The notes under the pieces are model-generated. The model was not told the DNA's origin, made no database searches, and saw only the letters and a program-made list of their open reading frames with translations. From RGIG9115 sp045649825 (GTDB taxonomy: Bacteria > Bacillota > Clostridia > UBA1381), in assembly GCA_045649825.1 (NCBI GenBank), contig JAZRQO010000023.1, forward strand, positions 62,001 through 126,000: DNA of 64,000 nucleotides, read 5' to 3'. A program made the position numbers and the translations under genes. Below, piece after piece: positions 15,908-23,849 of the stretch (position 1 is the first letter of the stretch; each line of letters starts with the position of its first letter).

Positions 15908-15940
15908 AAAAAAATCACACTCAAAAGAGTGTGATTTTTT
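15908..15940. terminator. Bidirectional terminator between mtaB and tRNA-Gly
   Basis: Perfect 14-bp arms AAAAAATCACACTC/GAGTGTGATTTTTT with an AAAA loop serve both converging genes. The T run on the plus strand touches the tRNA end. Confidence 0.9.
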
Positions 15941-16014
15941 GGAGCGGAAGACGAGATTCGAACTCGCGACGTTCACCTTGGCAAGGTGACGCTCTACCAC
16001 TGAGCCACTCCCGC
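15940..16014 (-). tRNA. tRNA-Gly (anticodon GCC), copy 1
   Basis: Acceptor arms are GCGGGAG/CTTCCGC, discriminator T, with encoded CCA. The anticodon is within CACCT-TGCCAAG-GTG and the T-loop is GTTCGAATC. It is identical to the copy at 30620-30694. Confidence 0.97.
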
Positions 16015-16027
16015 AAATATCATTGCC

Positions 16028-16056
16028 ATTATACCATCTGATAATAGATTTGTCAA
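16028..16056 (-). promoter_or_regulatory. Promoter of tRNA-Gly copy 1
   Basis: On the minus strand, TTGACA (16056-16051) and TATAAT (16033-16028) are 17 bp apart. Confidence 0.88.
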
Positions 16057-16155
16057 TACTTTTTTATAAAAATATTGTATTTTTTCTGTTTTTACGTATT
16101 TTTCTAAGTATCATTGTACAAATAGTTAAATTTCTTTTAATATTATAAAATATAC

Positions 16156-16184
16156 TTGATTTTTCCCTTTTTATGTATTAGAAT
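16156..16184 (+). promoter_or_regulatory. Promoter of pgi
   Basis: TTGATT (16156-16161) and TAGAAT (16179-16184) are 17 bp apart, giving a leader of about 100 nt. Confidence 0.6.
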
Positions 16185-16193
16185 ATATGTAAT

Positions 16194-16225
16194 ATATTGT
16201 ATAATATGCAATAGGTATACAATAT
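16194..16225. promoter_or_regulatory. 10-bp inverted repeat at the start of the pgi leader
   Basis: ATATTGTATA and TATACAATAT are perfect complements separated by 12 bp, directly at the predicted transcription start. It may be an operator or a small leader hairpin. Confidence 0.4.
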
Positions 16226-16289
16226 AACTGTCTTGATAATAACAGGGGGAATTTCAAAGACGGTTCATTGAAAGGAGTTTTATTACATA

Positions 16290-17639
16290 ATGGCAAATAT
16301 CAGATTTGAGTATAGTGGAGCAATGAACTTTATCGGAGAACACGAAATAGAAAATCTCACCCCGCAAATCAATGCGGCGCATAAGCTTCTTCACGATAAA
16401 ACCGGACCGGGTAACGACTTTCTCGGTTGGGTAAATCTTCCCACGGATTACGATAAGGAAGAATTCGCAAGAATCAAAGCAGCAGCAGAAAAAATCAAGT
16501 CAAACTCAGACGTTTTGATAGTAATCGGCATCGGGGGCTCATACCTTGGCGCAAGGGCAGCACTTGAGATGCTAACAGGCAGCTTTTATAACACTCTTTC
16601 AAAGGAGCAGAGAAAAGCACCTCAGATATTCTTTGCAGGTAACAGCATAAGTTCATCCTATTTAAGAGATTTGCTCGATGCAATCGAAGGTAAGGATTTT
16701 TCTGTAAATGTTATTTCAAAATCGGGAACAACAACCGAGCCTGCAATAGCATTCAGAATTTTTAAAGAAATCTTAGAGAAGAAATATGGAAAAGACGGCG
16801 CAAAAGAAAGAATTTTTGCAACAACCGATGCAAAGAGGGGTGCTCTTAAAACTCTGGCAGATGCAGAAGGCTACGAAACCTTTGTTATAAGCGATGATGT
16901 GGGTGGCAGATTCTCTGTTCTCACAGCAGTAGGACTTCTTCCCATAGCTGCAGCGGGAATTGACATTGACGATATGATGAAAGGTGCGGCAGATGGCGAA
17001 GCTGAATATGCAAACCCCAACCTTAAAGAGAATATCTGCTATCAGTATGCGGCAGTAAGAAACATTCTCTACCGCAAGGGTAAAAGCGTTGAAATGATGG
17101 TTAATTTCGAGCCTGCACTTCACTACTTCGGTGAATGGTGGAAGCAGCTCTACGGCGAGAGCGAAGGTAAAGACGGAAAGGGTATTTTCCCTGCAGCGGC
17201 TGATTTTTCAACCGACCTTCATTCTATGGGTCAGTACATACAGGACGGACAGAGAATGCTTTTTGAAACGGCACTCTTGGTTGACGAGCCAGCACGTGAC
17301 TTTGAAATCACTGCAACTGACGATAACCTTGACGGGCTTAACTTCCTGGCAGGTAAAACCGTTAACTATGTAAATAATATGGCAGCACTGGGTACAAACC
17401 TCGCCCATATAGACGGCGGAGTTCCAAACCTTGTTGTAAGAATTCCAAAGCTTGATGCTTATAACTTCGGAAAGCTTGTATACTTCTTTGAAAAGGCATG
17501 CGGTATATCGGGATATGTTCTTGGTGTTAACCCCTTCGACCAACCTGGTGTTGAAGCCTATAAAAAGAATATGTTTGCACTTCTCGGCAAACCCGGATAT
17601 GAAGAAGAAAAGAAAGCACTTGACGAAAGACTTAAGTAA
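16290..17639 (+). CDS. pgi: Glucose-6-phosphate isomerase
   Basis: The 449-residue enzyme interconverts glucose-6-phosphate and fructose-6-phosphate in glycolysis and gluconeogenesis. Recognisable parts are VIGIGGSYLGARAALEML near residue 80 (sugar-phosphate binding), SKSGTTTEPAIAFRIFKE near residue 145, the catalytic Glu region GESEGKDGKGIFPAAADFST near residue 290, and the C-terminal FDQPGVEAYKKNMFALLGKP with the catalytic Lys. Length fits the short bacterial form. The start is the ATG after GAAAGGAG. The other glycolytic genes pgk, tpiA and gpmI are 15-18 kb away. Confidence 0.97.
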   Translation: MANIRFEYSGAMNFIGEHEIENLTPQINAAHKLLHDKTGPGNDFLGWVNLPTDYDKEEFARIKAAAEKIKSNSDVLIVIGIGGSYLGARAALEMLTGSFYNTLSKEQRKAPQIFFAGNSISSSYLRDLLDAIEGKDFSVNVISKSGTTTEPAIAFRIFKEILEKKYGKDGAKERIFATTDAKRGALKTLADAEGYETFVISDDVGGRFSVLTAVGLLPIAAAGIDIDDMMKGAADGEAEYANPNLKENICYQYAAVRNILYRKGKSVEMMVNFEPALHYFGEWWKQLYGESEGKDGKGIFPAAADFSTDLHSMGQYIQDGQRMLFETALLVDEPARDFEITATDDNLDGLNFLAGKTVNYVNNMAALGTNLAHIDGGVPNLVVRIPKLDAYNFGKLVYFFEKACGISGYVLGVNPFDQPGVEAYKKNMFALLGKPGYEEEKKALDERLK

Positions 17640-17752
17640 ATTAAAGAAAGCCAAAGCAAGCGGCAAAAGCTACCCGGCTACGGGATAAAAATAATGATTG
17701 CCCCGGTCTTTAAAGCTTTCTTGGAATAAATATTTTTAAGGAGGACAAAATT

Positions 17753-18166
17753 ATGGTTGAATTGATTATCGGAAAAAAGGGTACCGGCAAAACCAAACAG
17801 CTTATTGAAAGCGTAAACAATGCCGTTAACGTGGCTAAGGGAAATGTAGTATTTATTTCCAACGACACTTCAAGAAATATGTTTGATATTACTACAAAGG
17901 TACGTATGGCTGAAACAGCTGAGTTTGACATTAAGAGCTACAGTGAATTTCTCGGATTTATATGCGGTATAATAAGCGGTAATTTTGATATTACAAATAT
18001 ATTTGTAGACGGAATATTCAAAATCGTAGGAACAGATAGTCTTGACGAATTTGAAGATTTCCTTAACCGTCTTGATGAAATGAGTGCTAAATTCAATATA
18101 TCATTTGTTATTACACTCAGCATTGATGCAGAAATTGCACCTGACTACATTAAAAAATACGTTTGA
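17753..18166 (+). CDS. Small P-loop protein of unknown function
   Basis: The 137-residue protein begins with a Walker A motif almost at the N-terminus (IIGKKGTGKTKQLIESVN) and has a possible Walker B at about residue 82 (NIFVDGI). It is otherwise acidic and short, with no second domain, and much smaller than ordinary NTPases. A good AAGGAGG site precedes the ATG. It lies between pgi and thrC and is followed by a hairpin. I do not recognise a characterised family, and the predicted NTP binding rests on the motif alone. Confidence 0.75.
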   Translation: MVELIIGKKGTGKTKQLIESVNNAVNVAKGNVVFISNDTSRNMFDITTKVRMAETAEFDIKSYSEFLGFICGIISGNFDITNIFVDGIFKIVGTDSLDEFEDFLNRLDEMSAKFNISFVITLSIDAEIAPDYIKKYV

Positions 18167-18175
18167 TAAAATTTT

Positions 18176-18205
18176 CGCCGTCGGTCAATAACCGGCGGCG
18201 GAGCT
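18176..18205 (+). terminator. Terminator of the P-loop gene
   Basis: The GC-rich stem CGCCGTCGGT/ACCGGCGGCG (one G-T pair) with a CAATA loop is followed by GAGCTTTTA, a weak T tract. Confidence 0.6.
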
Positions 18206-18226
18206 TTTATGTTTGGAGGATTAGAA

Positions 18227-19726
18227 ATGAATTATTGCAGCACAAGGAATAAAAAGGTATGTGTATCTGCTGCACAGGCAATCAAACAGGGGCTTTCATA
18301 CGAGGGCGGATTATTTGTTCCGGAGTCATTCCCCGAAATATCTCTTTCCGATATAAAATTTTTGTCGGAATGTAAGTATACCGATAGAGCAAAGTTTGTT
18401 CTTGGTCGTTTTCTCACAGACTTCACAGCCGAAGAGCTGGAAAACTGTGTAACAAAGGCGTACACAAAGGAAAAGTTCGGAACAGATACCATTGCACCCC
18501 TTTATAAGTATAACGACGAAGCATATTTTCTTGAACTCTGGCATGGTCCCACCTGTGCTTTCAAGGATATGGCACTTCAGATACTCCCCCACCTTCTTAC
18601 TACCTCAATGAAGAAAACTAAGGAGGACAAAGAGGTTGTAATTCTTGTTGCGACAAGCGGTGATACAGGAAAAGCGGCTCTTGAAGGCTTTAAGGATGTT
18701 CAGGGAACAAGGATAGTGGTATTCTATCCCAACAACGGCGTAAGTGAAATTCAGAAGCTTCAGATGGTAACCCAGGATGGGGGAAACGTAGGTGTGTATG
18801 CAGTTGAAGGTAACTTTGATGATGCACAAAACGGTGTAAAGAAGATATTTACCGATAATGAATACAAGGATTCGCTTCTCTCGGGTGGTTATAGTCTCTC
18901 AAGCGCAAATTCCATCAACTGGGGCAGACTTGTTCCTCAGATTGTTTACTATTTCTCCGCATATGCAGATTTGCTCAAAAACGGTGAAATCGAGCTTGGT
19001 GAAAAGATTAATATCGTAGTGCCTACAGGTAACTTCGGCAATATTCTTGCCTCCTACTACGCATATAAGATGGGACTTCCCGTTAATAAATTCATTTGTG
19101 CTTCAAACGAGAATAATGTTCTTACAGATTTCATAAACACGGGTGTGTATAATAAAAACCGTGCATTCCACACTACATCAAGTCCATCAATGGATATTCT
19201 TATTTCAAGTAACCTTGAAAGATTTCTTTTCGACCTCACAGGCGAAAATGACGGCGTGGTTGCTGAATGGATGGCGGCACTTTCCGAAAAGGGAAGATAC
19301 GAAATCGGTGAAGATGTGAAAGAGAAGCTTATAGCTCTTATGTGGGGCGGCTGCGCAGACGATACTGAAACTTCAGACACCATAAAGAAAACTTTTGACG
19401 AATCGGGATATGTTGTTGATACTCATACTGCAGTTGCAAAAGCCGTGTATGATAAGTACGTGAAGGAAACAGGTGACAGAACAAAAACTGTTATCGCTTC
19501 AACTGCAAGCCCCTTTAAGTTTAACCAGAGTGTTCTTATTGCCCTTAACGGTCTTAATGCAGTTGTGGGCAAGGATGAGTTCCAGCTCCTTGAGGACCTT
19601 GCAATCCAAAGCGGACTAACAATCCCCGAATCACTCTCCGAGCTTAAAACAAAGCCCGTAGTGTTCGACACAGTGTGTGAAAAGAACCATATGGCAAGAG
19701 TGGTAAGTGAATTTTTGAATGTTTAA
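18227..19726 (+). CDS. thrC: Threonine synthase
   Basis: The 499-residue PLP enzyme makes threonine from O-phosphohomoserine. The N-terminal MNYCSTRNKKVCVSAAQAIK resembles the long ThrC class, and the PLP lysine lies in HGPTCAFKDMALQ near residue 110. The phosphate-binding loop GNFGN is in VVPTGNFGNILASYYA near residue 270. The ATG at 18227 is used because GGAGG lies 7 nt before it. An ATG 18 nt upstream would overlap that site. No hom or thrB is nearby. Confidence 0.95.
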   Translation: MNYCSTRNKKVCVSAAQAIKQGLSYEGGLFVPESFPEISLSDIKFLSECKYTDRAKFVLGRFLTDFTAEELENCVTKAYTKEKFGTDTIAPLYKYNDEAYFLELWHGPTCAFKDMALQILPHLLTTSMKKTKEDKEVVILVATSGDTGKAALEGFKDVQGTRIVVFYPNNGVSEIQKLQMVTQDGGNVGVYAVEGNFDDAQNGVKKIFTDNEYKDSLLSGGYSLSSANSINWGRLVPQIVYYFSAYADLLKNGEIELGEKINIVVPTGNFGNILASYYAYKMGLPVNKFICASNENNVLTDFINTGVYNKNRAFHTTSSPSMDILISSNLERFLFDLTGENDGVVAEWMAALSEKGRYEIGEDVKEKLIALMWGGCADDTETSDTIKKTFDESGYVVDTHTAVAKAVYDKYVKETGDRTKTVIASTASPFKFNQSVLIALNGLNAVVGKDEFQLLEDLAIQSGLTIPESLSELKTKPVVFDTVCEKNHMARVVSEFLNV

Positions 19727-19734
19727 TATTTATT

Positions 19735-19766
19735 AAAAAGCTGCTTCATTATGAAGCAGCTTTTTT
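19735..19766. terminator. Bidirectional terminator between thrC and the nucleotidyltransferase
   Basis: The stem AAAAAGCTGCTTCAT/ATGAAGCAGCTTTTT is flanked by A and T runs on either side and serves both converging genes. Confidence 0.92.
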
Positions 19767-19768
19767 AG

Positions 19769-20608
19769 TTAGAAATTATATTTGCCTTCGTCAATAAACT
19801 TCTGCATTGCAGCTTTAACTGCGGGCATATCATCTCTGTAGGTTACGCCGTACCAACGCTCAGGAGTTGAAAGAACTGTTACCTTTGCTCCTTCTTCCTG
19901 AATCTTTCTGCCGATTGTAACAGGGAGTAAGCATTCAGACTTCGGCTCGTTTATACGTGTTTCAAGGAAGTCGTGGAAATCTTTTTCAAGGTAGGGGAAT
20001 ATGTCTTTGTTAAGTCCCCACATATTCATAGAAACGAGAGTGTCTTCTGGGAAGCCTGAATTTCTGTCGATTGCAGTATGCTCCTCAATCTGCTTCAGAA
20101 TTCCGTTTTCAGCCACGCATACACCCCTTGCAACTGTTCCGTTGTCAGTAAGAGTGTTGCCAAGCTTGTAGCCTACCATGCACATTCCGTCGTTGTTCAC
20201 AAGCCAGTCGTGAGCAATTTTAAAGGATTCTTTACCGTAGTAGTCATCAGCGTTGATTACTGTGAAGGGAGCAGAAAGCTTATCCTGTGCGCAAAGCACT
20301 GCATGAGTTGTACCCCATGGCTTTTCTCTGCCTTCGGGAATAGAATATCCCTCGGGAAGCTTGTCAAGCTCCTGGAATGCATAATCAACATCCATAATTT
20401 TTTCAAGTCTTTTTCCGCAAAGCTCACGGAATTCTTTTTCGATGGCTTTTTTGATGATGATAACAGCCTTGTCAAAGCCTGCTTCCTTTGCATCATAGAG
20501 TGAAAAGTCGATGATTGCCTGACCGCTCGGTCCCATTGGCTCAATCTGCTTGAGTCCTCCGAAACGGCTTCCCATTCCGGCAGCCATAATTAAAAGCTCT
20601 GTTTTCAT
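19769..20608 (-). CDS. Sugar-phosphate nucleotidyltransferase-like protein
   Basis: The 279-residue protein has the nucleotidyltransferase signature near its start (LLIMAAGMGSRFGGLKQIEP), then VINADDYYGKESF near residue 117, whose Asp residues would bind metal. The product resembles GlmU/RmlA-type NDP-sugar pyrophosphorylase domains without an added hexapeptide or acetyltransferase domain. The sugar cannot be read from sequence. It is the last gene of a minus-strand operon (glycosyltransferase, hydrogenase-system regulator, cysK, this gene), 27 bp after cysK. Confidence 0.83.
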   Translation of the reverse strand: MKTELLIMAAGMGSRFGGLKQIEPMGPSGQAIIDFSLYDAKEAGFDKAVIIIKKAIEKEFRELCGKRLEKIMDVDYAFQELDKLPEGYSIPEGREKPWGTTHAVLCAQDKLSAPFTVINADDYYGKESFKIAHDWLVNNDGMCMVGYKLGNTLTDNGTVARGVCVAENGILKQIEEHTAIDRNSGFPEDTLVSMNMWGLNKDIFPYLEKDFHDFLETRINEPKSECLLPVTIGRKIQEEGAKVTVLSTPERWYGVTYRDDMPAVKAAMQKFIDEGKYNF

Positions 20609-20635
20609 TTTGTTATACCTCTCCTTTTTTTGTTT

Positions 20636-21550
20636 TTATTTAAACAGCGGTGTCGACAGATACCTGTCCCCCGTATCGGGTAATATCGCCACTATTGTTT
20701 TCCCTTTATTTTCGGGGCGTTTTGCAAGTTCCATTGCTGCGAATACTGCTGCCCCTGAGGTTATCCCTGCCAGGATTCCCTCGCTTTGTGCAAGCATTTT
20801 GCCTGTTTCATATGCCGCTTCTTCGGAAACGGTTATGATTTCGTCATAAATTTCAGTGTTCAGTATTTCAGGAACAAAGCCTGCACCTATCCCTTGAAGC
20901 CCGTGAGGACCTGCAATACCTTTTGAAAGATATGGTGAACCTTCAGGCTCAACTGCTACTATTTTAATTTGGGGATTTTTTGATTTTAAATATTCTCCTG
21001 TACCTGTGATTGTACCGCCTGTACCAACACCAGCAACGAAAATATCCACATTCCCGTCGGTATCCTCCCATATTTCAGGGCCTGTTGTACGGTAATGTGC
21101 CGCAGGGTTGGCAGGGTTTATAAACTGCCCTGCAAGGAATGCTCCCGAAGTATTCTTTGCAATCTCCTCTGCTTTTTCGATTGCCCCTGGCATACCTTTT
21201 TTGCCGTCGGTGAGAACTATCTCAGCACCGTAAGCTTCAAGAAGGCTTCTTCGTTCAATGCTCATAGTATCGGGCATTGTAAGAATAACCTTATATCCCT
21301 TTGATGCAGCAACTGCCGCAAGACCTATGCCTGTATTCCCACTTGTAGGCTCTACAATAACTGAGCCTTTTATTAAAAGACCGCGGTTTTCCGCATCCTC
21401 TATCATAGATGATGCAACCCTGTCTTTAATACTTCCTGCAGGATTAAGGCTTTCAAGCTTTGCAAGAATACGGGCGTCTGTATCGTGGCAGTGAAGCTCA
21501 AGCAGAGGGGTGGAGCCTATAAGCTCCGATATTGATTTATAAATTTTCAT
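20636..21550 (-). CDS. cysK: Cysteine synthase A (O-acetylserine sulfhydrylase)
   Basis: The 304-residue PLP enzyme makes cysteine from O-acetylserine and sulfide. The PLP lysine is in NPAGSIKDRVASSMIEDAE near residue 42, the substrate loop EPTSGNTGIGLAAVAASKGY near residue 68, and the PLP phosphate loop GVGTGGTITGTGEYLK near residue 175. Length is normal. It lies 13 bp after the hydrogenase-system regulator gene in the same operon. Cysteine supply for iron-sulfur cluster formation is a possible link, but this is inference. Confidence 0.95.
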   Translation of the reverse strand: MKIYKSISELIGSTPLLELHCHDTDARILAKLESLNPAGSIKDRVASSMIEDAENRGLLIKGSVIVEPTSGNTGIGLAAVAASKGYKVILTMPDTMSIERRSLLEAYGAEIVLTDGKKGMPGAIEKAEEIAKNTSGAFLAGQFINPANPAAHYRTTGPEIWEDTDGNVDIFVAGVGTGGTITGTGEYLKSKNPQIKIVAVEPEGSPYLSKGIAGPHGLQGIGAGFVPEILNTEIYDEIITVSEEAAYETGKMLAQSEGILAGITSGAAVFAAMELAKRPENKGKTIVAILPDTGDRYLSTPLFK

Positions 21551-21563
21551 ATGAAAACTTCTT

Positions 21564-21812
21564 TCATTTTATATTGGAATAAATAGTTTTTGTGCTTATT
21601 CCGTCAAGCTTTCCTATTTTGCCCGAAAGTGCACTTATTATGTCCTGAGATGCATCAATTGCTATACTTATTATGTTCACATTCTTCGGCGGATGGGGAA
21701 CACCCATTCTGCCTATTATATGTTCTGCATATTCGTGAAGCAGGGCGTTTACTTCAGGGACTGAATCGGGGTTTTCTACTATTATTCCTATAAGTGCGAC
21801 TCTTTCTTCCAT
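21564..21812 (-). CDS. Iron-only hydrogenase system regulator-like protein (TM1266 type)
   Basis: The 82-residue protein matches the small ACT/NikR-like fold family found with [FeFe] hydrogenases: RVALIGIIVENPDSVPEVNA at the start, then IIGRMGVPHPPKNVNIISIA and a Leu/Ile-rich C-terminus with GKIGKLDGI. It is named a putative regulator in the family, but its activity is not established. Its first 25 bp overlap the end of the glycosyltransferase gene and the AAAAGGAG site lies inside that gene, so the two are coupled. hydE is 17 kb away. Confidence 0.82.
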   Translation of the reverse strand: MEERVALIGIIVENPDSVPEVNALLHEYAEHIIGRMGVPHPPKNVNIISIAIDASQDIISALSGKIGKLDGISTKTIYSNIK

Positions 21813-22945
21813 ATATCCACTACTCCTTTTGACGGCTTTTTGTATACATTTTCTTCTATAAATTCATAAAGTTTGTTCGCAGCATCGGGTTTTCCAAGTA
21901 TGTGAATCGCTTTTGTCATAAGTTCACGGCGCCACTCATTCCCAAAGAGCTGATGAATAGCCTGCTCGACGGGAAAGCCTTTAGTTACCATAATCGCCGC
22001 GCCTGAGTTTACGAGAAATTCCATATTCCGCTCCTCCTGGCCGGGTATGGGGTTCATAAGAATAAGGGGAACGCCTTTTGCCATTGCCTCTGATGTGGTT
22101 AATCCCCCGGGCTTTGTGATTAAAGCGTCTGCTGCATCCATATATACGTCAACATTGTCGGTAAAGCCAAGGCAGCGGACTTCCTTTTTCCATTGCATGC
22201 TGTCAATGGCTTCTTTTGCTTTTTCGTTATTGCCGCAGATAACGGTTATCTGATAATCGTATCTTAAACCGTCACAGCTTTCTATAACCTCAGTAATATC
22301 CCCGAAGCCCATAGAGCCCATCATAACAAGAAGCAACGGCTTGTTACTCAGTCCAAGCTGTTTTTTTGCATCTTCTTTATCAAGCTTTGTAAGAAATTTT
22401 TGCTTTATGGGTATTCCGAAGGGCAATATTTTATCTTCGGGTATTCCTTTTCTTTCTGCTGCAGAGTTCAGCAGGGCGTCGGGAAGAATATAGTAGTCAA
22501 GCCTTGTAGACTCCCAGAAGGGATGAAGTGTAAAATCTGTTACCACTCCGAAAGTGGGGCAATTTAAAACACCTCTTTCTTTTAAAAGAGTCATAAGCAC
22601 TGTTGCATATGAATGAGTACCCACAACGAAATCGGGGTTATAGTCAAGCATAAAGCTATCAAGCTTTTTTGAAAGATATTTTGAAATGATGGTTTCTGGT
22701 GAATAGCTTTTGCTCGGCTCTTCCTTACGTGCAAGGGAGTCAAAAACCTTGCCGTAGGCTTCTCCTAAGTTCTTGGTAAGCAAAAGATAGCCGTTTTGCA
22801 CGCTTTCTCCCAGAAAGCGGCTTATATATTCAAGTGTATCCAGCATTTCACATTCAATACCGTGGGCTTTGAAAACCTCCATCATTGCCATTCCCGTAGA
22901 ATGATGGCCGTATCCTGCCGTAACGGATAATATAAGAGCTTTCAT
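21788..22945 (-). CDS. Diacylglycerol glycosyltransferase (MGDG synthase/UgtP-like, GT28)
   Basis: The 385-residue enzyme adds hexose to diacylglycerol to make membrane glycolipids. The N-terminal MGDG-synthase domain shows the glycine-rich start LILSVTAGYGHHSTGMAMME and the motif VTDFTLHPFWE near residue 133. The GT28 donor site is DALITKPGGLTTSEAMAKG near residue 278, then NPIPGQEERNMEFL. The ATG at 22945 follows AAAGGAA by 8 nt, and an earlier TTG would be poorly placed. It is the first gene of the four-gene operon, divergent from a TetR gene that may control it. Confidence 0.88.
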   Translation of the reverse strand: MKALILSVTAGYGHHSTGMAMMEVFKAHGIECEMLDTLEYISRFLGESVQNGYLLLTKNLGEAYGKVFDSLARKEEPSKSYSPETIISKYLSKKLDSFMLDYNPDFVVGTHSYATVLMTLLKERGVLNCPTFGVVTDFTLHPFWESTRLDYYILPDALLNSAAERKGIPEDKILPFGIPIKQKFLTKLDKEDAKKQLGLSNKPLLLVMMGSMGFGDITEVIESCDGLRYDYQITVICGNNEKAKEAIDSMQWKKEVRCLGFTDNVDVYMDAADALITKPGGLTTSEAMAKGVPLILMNPIPGQEERNMEFLVNSGAAIMVTKGFPVEQAIHQLFGNEWRRELMTKAIHILGKPDAANKLYEFIEENVYKKPSKGVVDIWKKESHL

Positions 22946-22987
22946 TACATTTATTCCTTTCAAGAATGAAAAAATGTGATTTACCTA

Positions 22988-23021
22988 TTGCTATTATACT
23001 ATATTTTTGGTATAATAACAA
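22988..23021. promoter_or_regulatory. Palindrome holding two overlapping divergent promoters
   Basis: TTGCTATTATAC (22988-22999) and GTATAATAACAA (23010-23021) are inverted repeats with one mismatch and a 10-bp spacer. On the plus strand TTGCTA and TATAAT (23011-23016) form a 17-bp-spaced promoter for the TetR gene. On the minus strand TTGTTA (23021-23016) and TATAAT (22998-22993) form another for the glycolipid operon. The two cover almost the same 34 bp, so RNA polymerase could occupy only one at a time. The symmetry also suits a TetR dimer. Confidence 0.75.
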
Positions 23022-23069
23022 GAGGATTTTGAAAAATTATCAAAATTATATAAACCGGGAGAAAAAACT

Positions 23070-23657
23070 ATGCCTAAGAAGAACAGAAACACAAAGGGGA
23101 AAATAGTATCGGCGGCATGGCGGCTTTTTTACCGTCAAGGCTATGACGATACAACCATAGATGAAATAATCGAGGAATCAGGGACCTCACGTGGCTCATT
23201 TTATCATTATTTTGAAGGTAAGGATGCACTTTTAAGCTCTCTTTCCTATCTTTTTGATGAGCGCTACAGAGAGCTTGAAGAGGAGCTTGACTCCGTCAAT
23301 GGAAGCTTTGAAAAGCTTATGTTTCTAAACCGTGAGCTTTTTGACTACATAGAAAACAATGTTTCTCTCGACCTTCTTGCAAGGCTTTATTCCTCTCAGC
23401 TTATAACAAAGGGTGAAAAACATCTTCTGGACCATAACAGGGTTTATTATAAGCTTCTTCGCCGTATAGTTTCCGAGGGTCAGGCAAATGGTGAGCTGAC
23501 AAGTAAGGTATCGGCAAATGAGATTGTAAAAACATACGCACTTTGCGAAAGAGCACTTGTTTACGATTGGTGCATTTGTAACGGAGAATATTCACTTAAA
23601 AGCTATGCAGAAATGAAAATGCCTATGTTTTTAAAGGGATATTTGATAAATTCATAG
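23070..23657 (+). CDS. TetR-family transcriptional regulator
   Basis: The 195-residue protein has a classic TetR DNA-binding domain at residues 8-55: GKIVSAAWRLFYRQGYDDTT followed by DEIIEESGTSRGSFYHYFEG. The C-terminal ligand domain is not diagnostic. A leader and good GGGAGAA site precede the ATG. It is divergent from the glycosyltransferase-cysK operon and the shared promoter palindrome suggests that it represses itself and that operon. The ligand is unknown. Confidence 0.9.
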   Translation: MPKKNRNTKGKIVSAAWRLFYRQGYDDTTIDEIIEESGTSRGSFYHYFEGKDALLSSLSYLFDERYRELEEELDSVNGSFEKLMFLNRELFDYIENNVSLDLLARLYSSQLITKGEKHLLDHNRVYYKLLRRIVSEGQANGELTSKVSANEIVKTYALCERALVYDWCICNGEYSLKSYAEMKMPMFLKGYLINS

Positions 23658-23746
23658 AAAAATTTATTTTAGGTATATTATTTAGTTCGCTAAAATATAT
23701 GCATAAAAAACGGCATATTAAAGCGGTATATCAGTAATATTAACAA

Positions 23747-23776
23747 ACGGAGTACGGATAAAAGTCTGTACTCCGT
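23747..23776 (+). terminator. Hairpin after the TetR gene
   Basis: The stem ACGGAGTAC/GTACTCCGT is followed by TCTGTGTTG, a poor T tract. It is probably a weak terminator. Confidence 0.5.
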
Positions 23777-23782
23777 TCTGTG

Positions 23783-23811
23783 TTGCAGTCTAATAAAAAG
23801 TGTGATATAAT
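23783..23811 (+). promoter_or_regulatory. Promoter of putP
   Basis: TTGCAG (23783-23788) and TATAAT (23806-23811) are 17 bp apart. Confidence 0.7.
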
Positions 23812-23849
23812 AGCAACATATTTTTTTAATAACGAAAGGATGAATTAAA

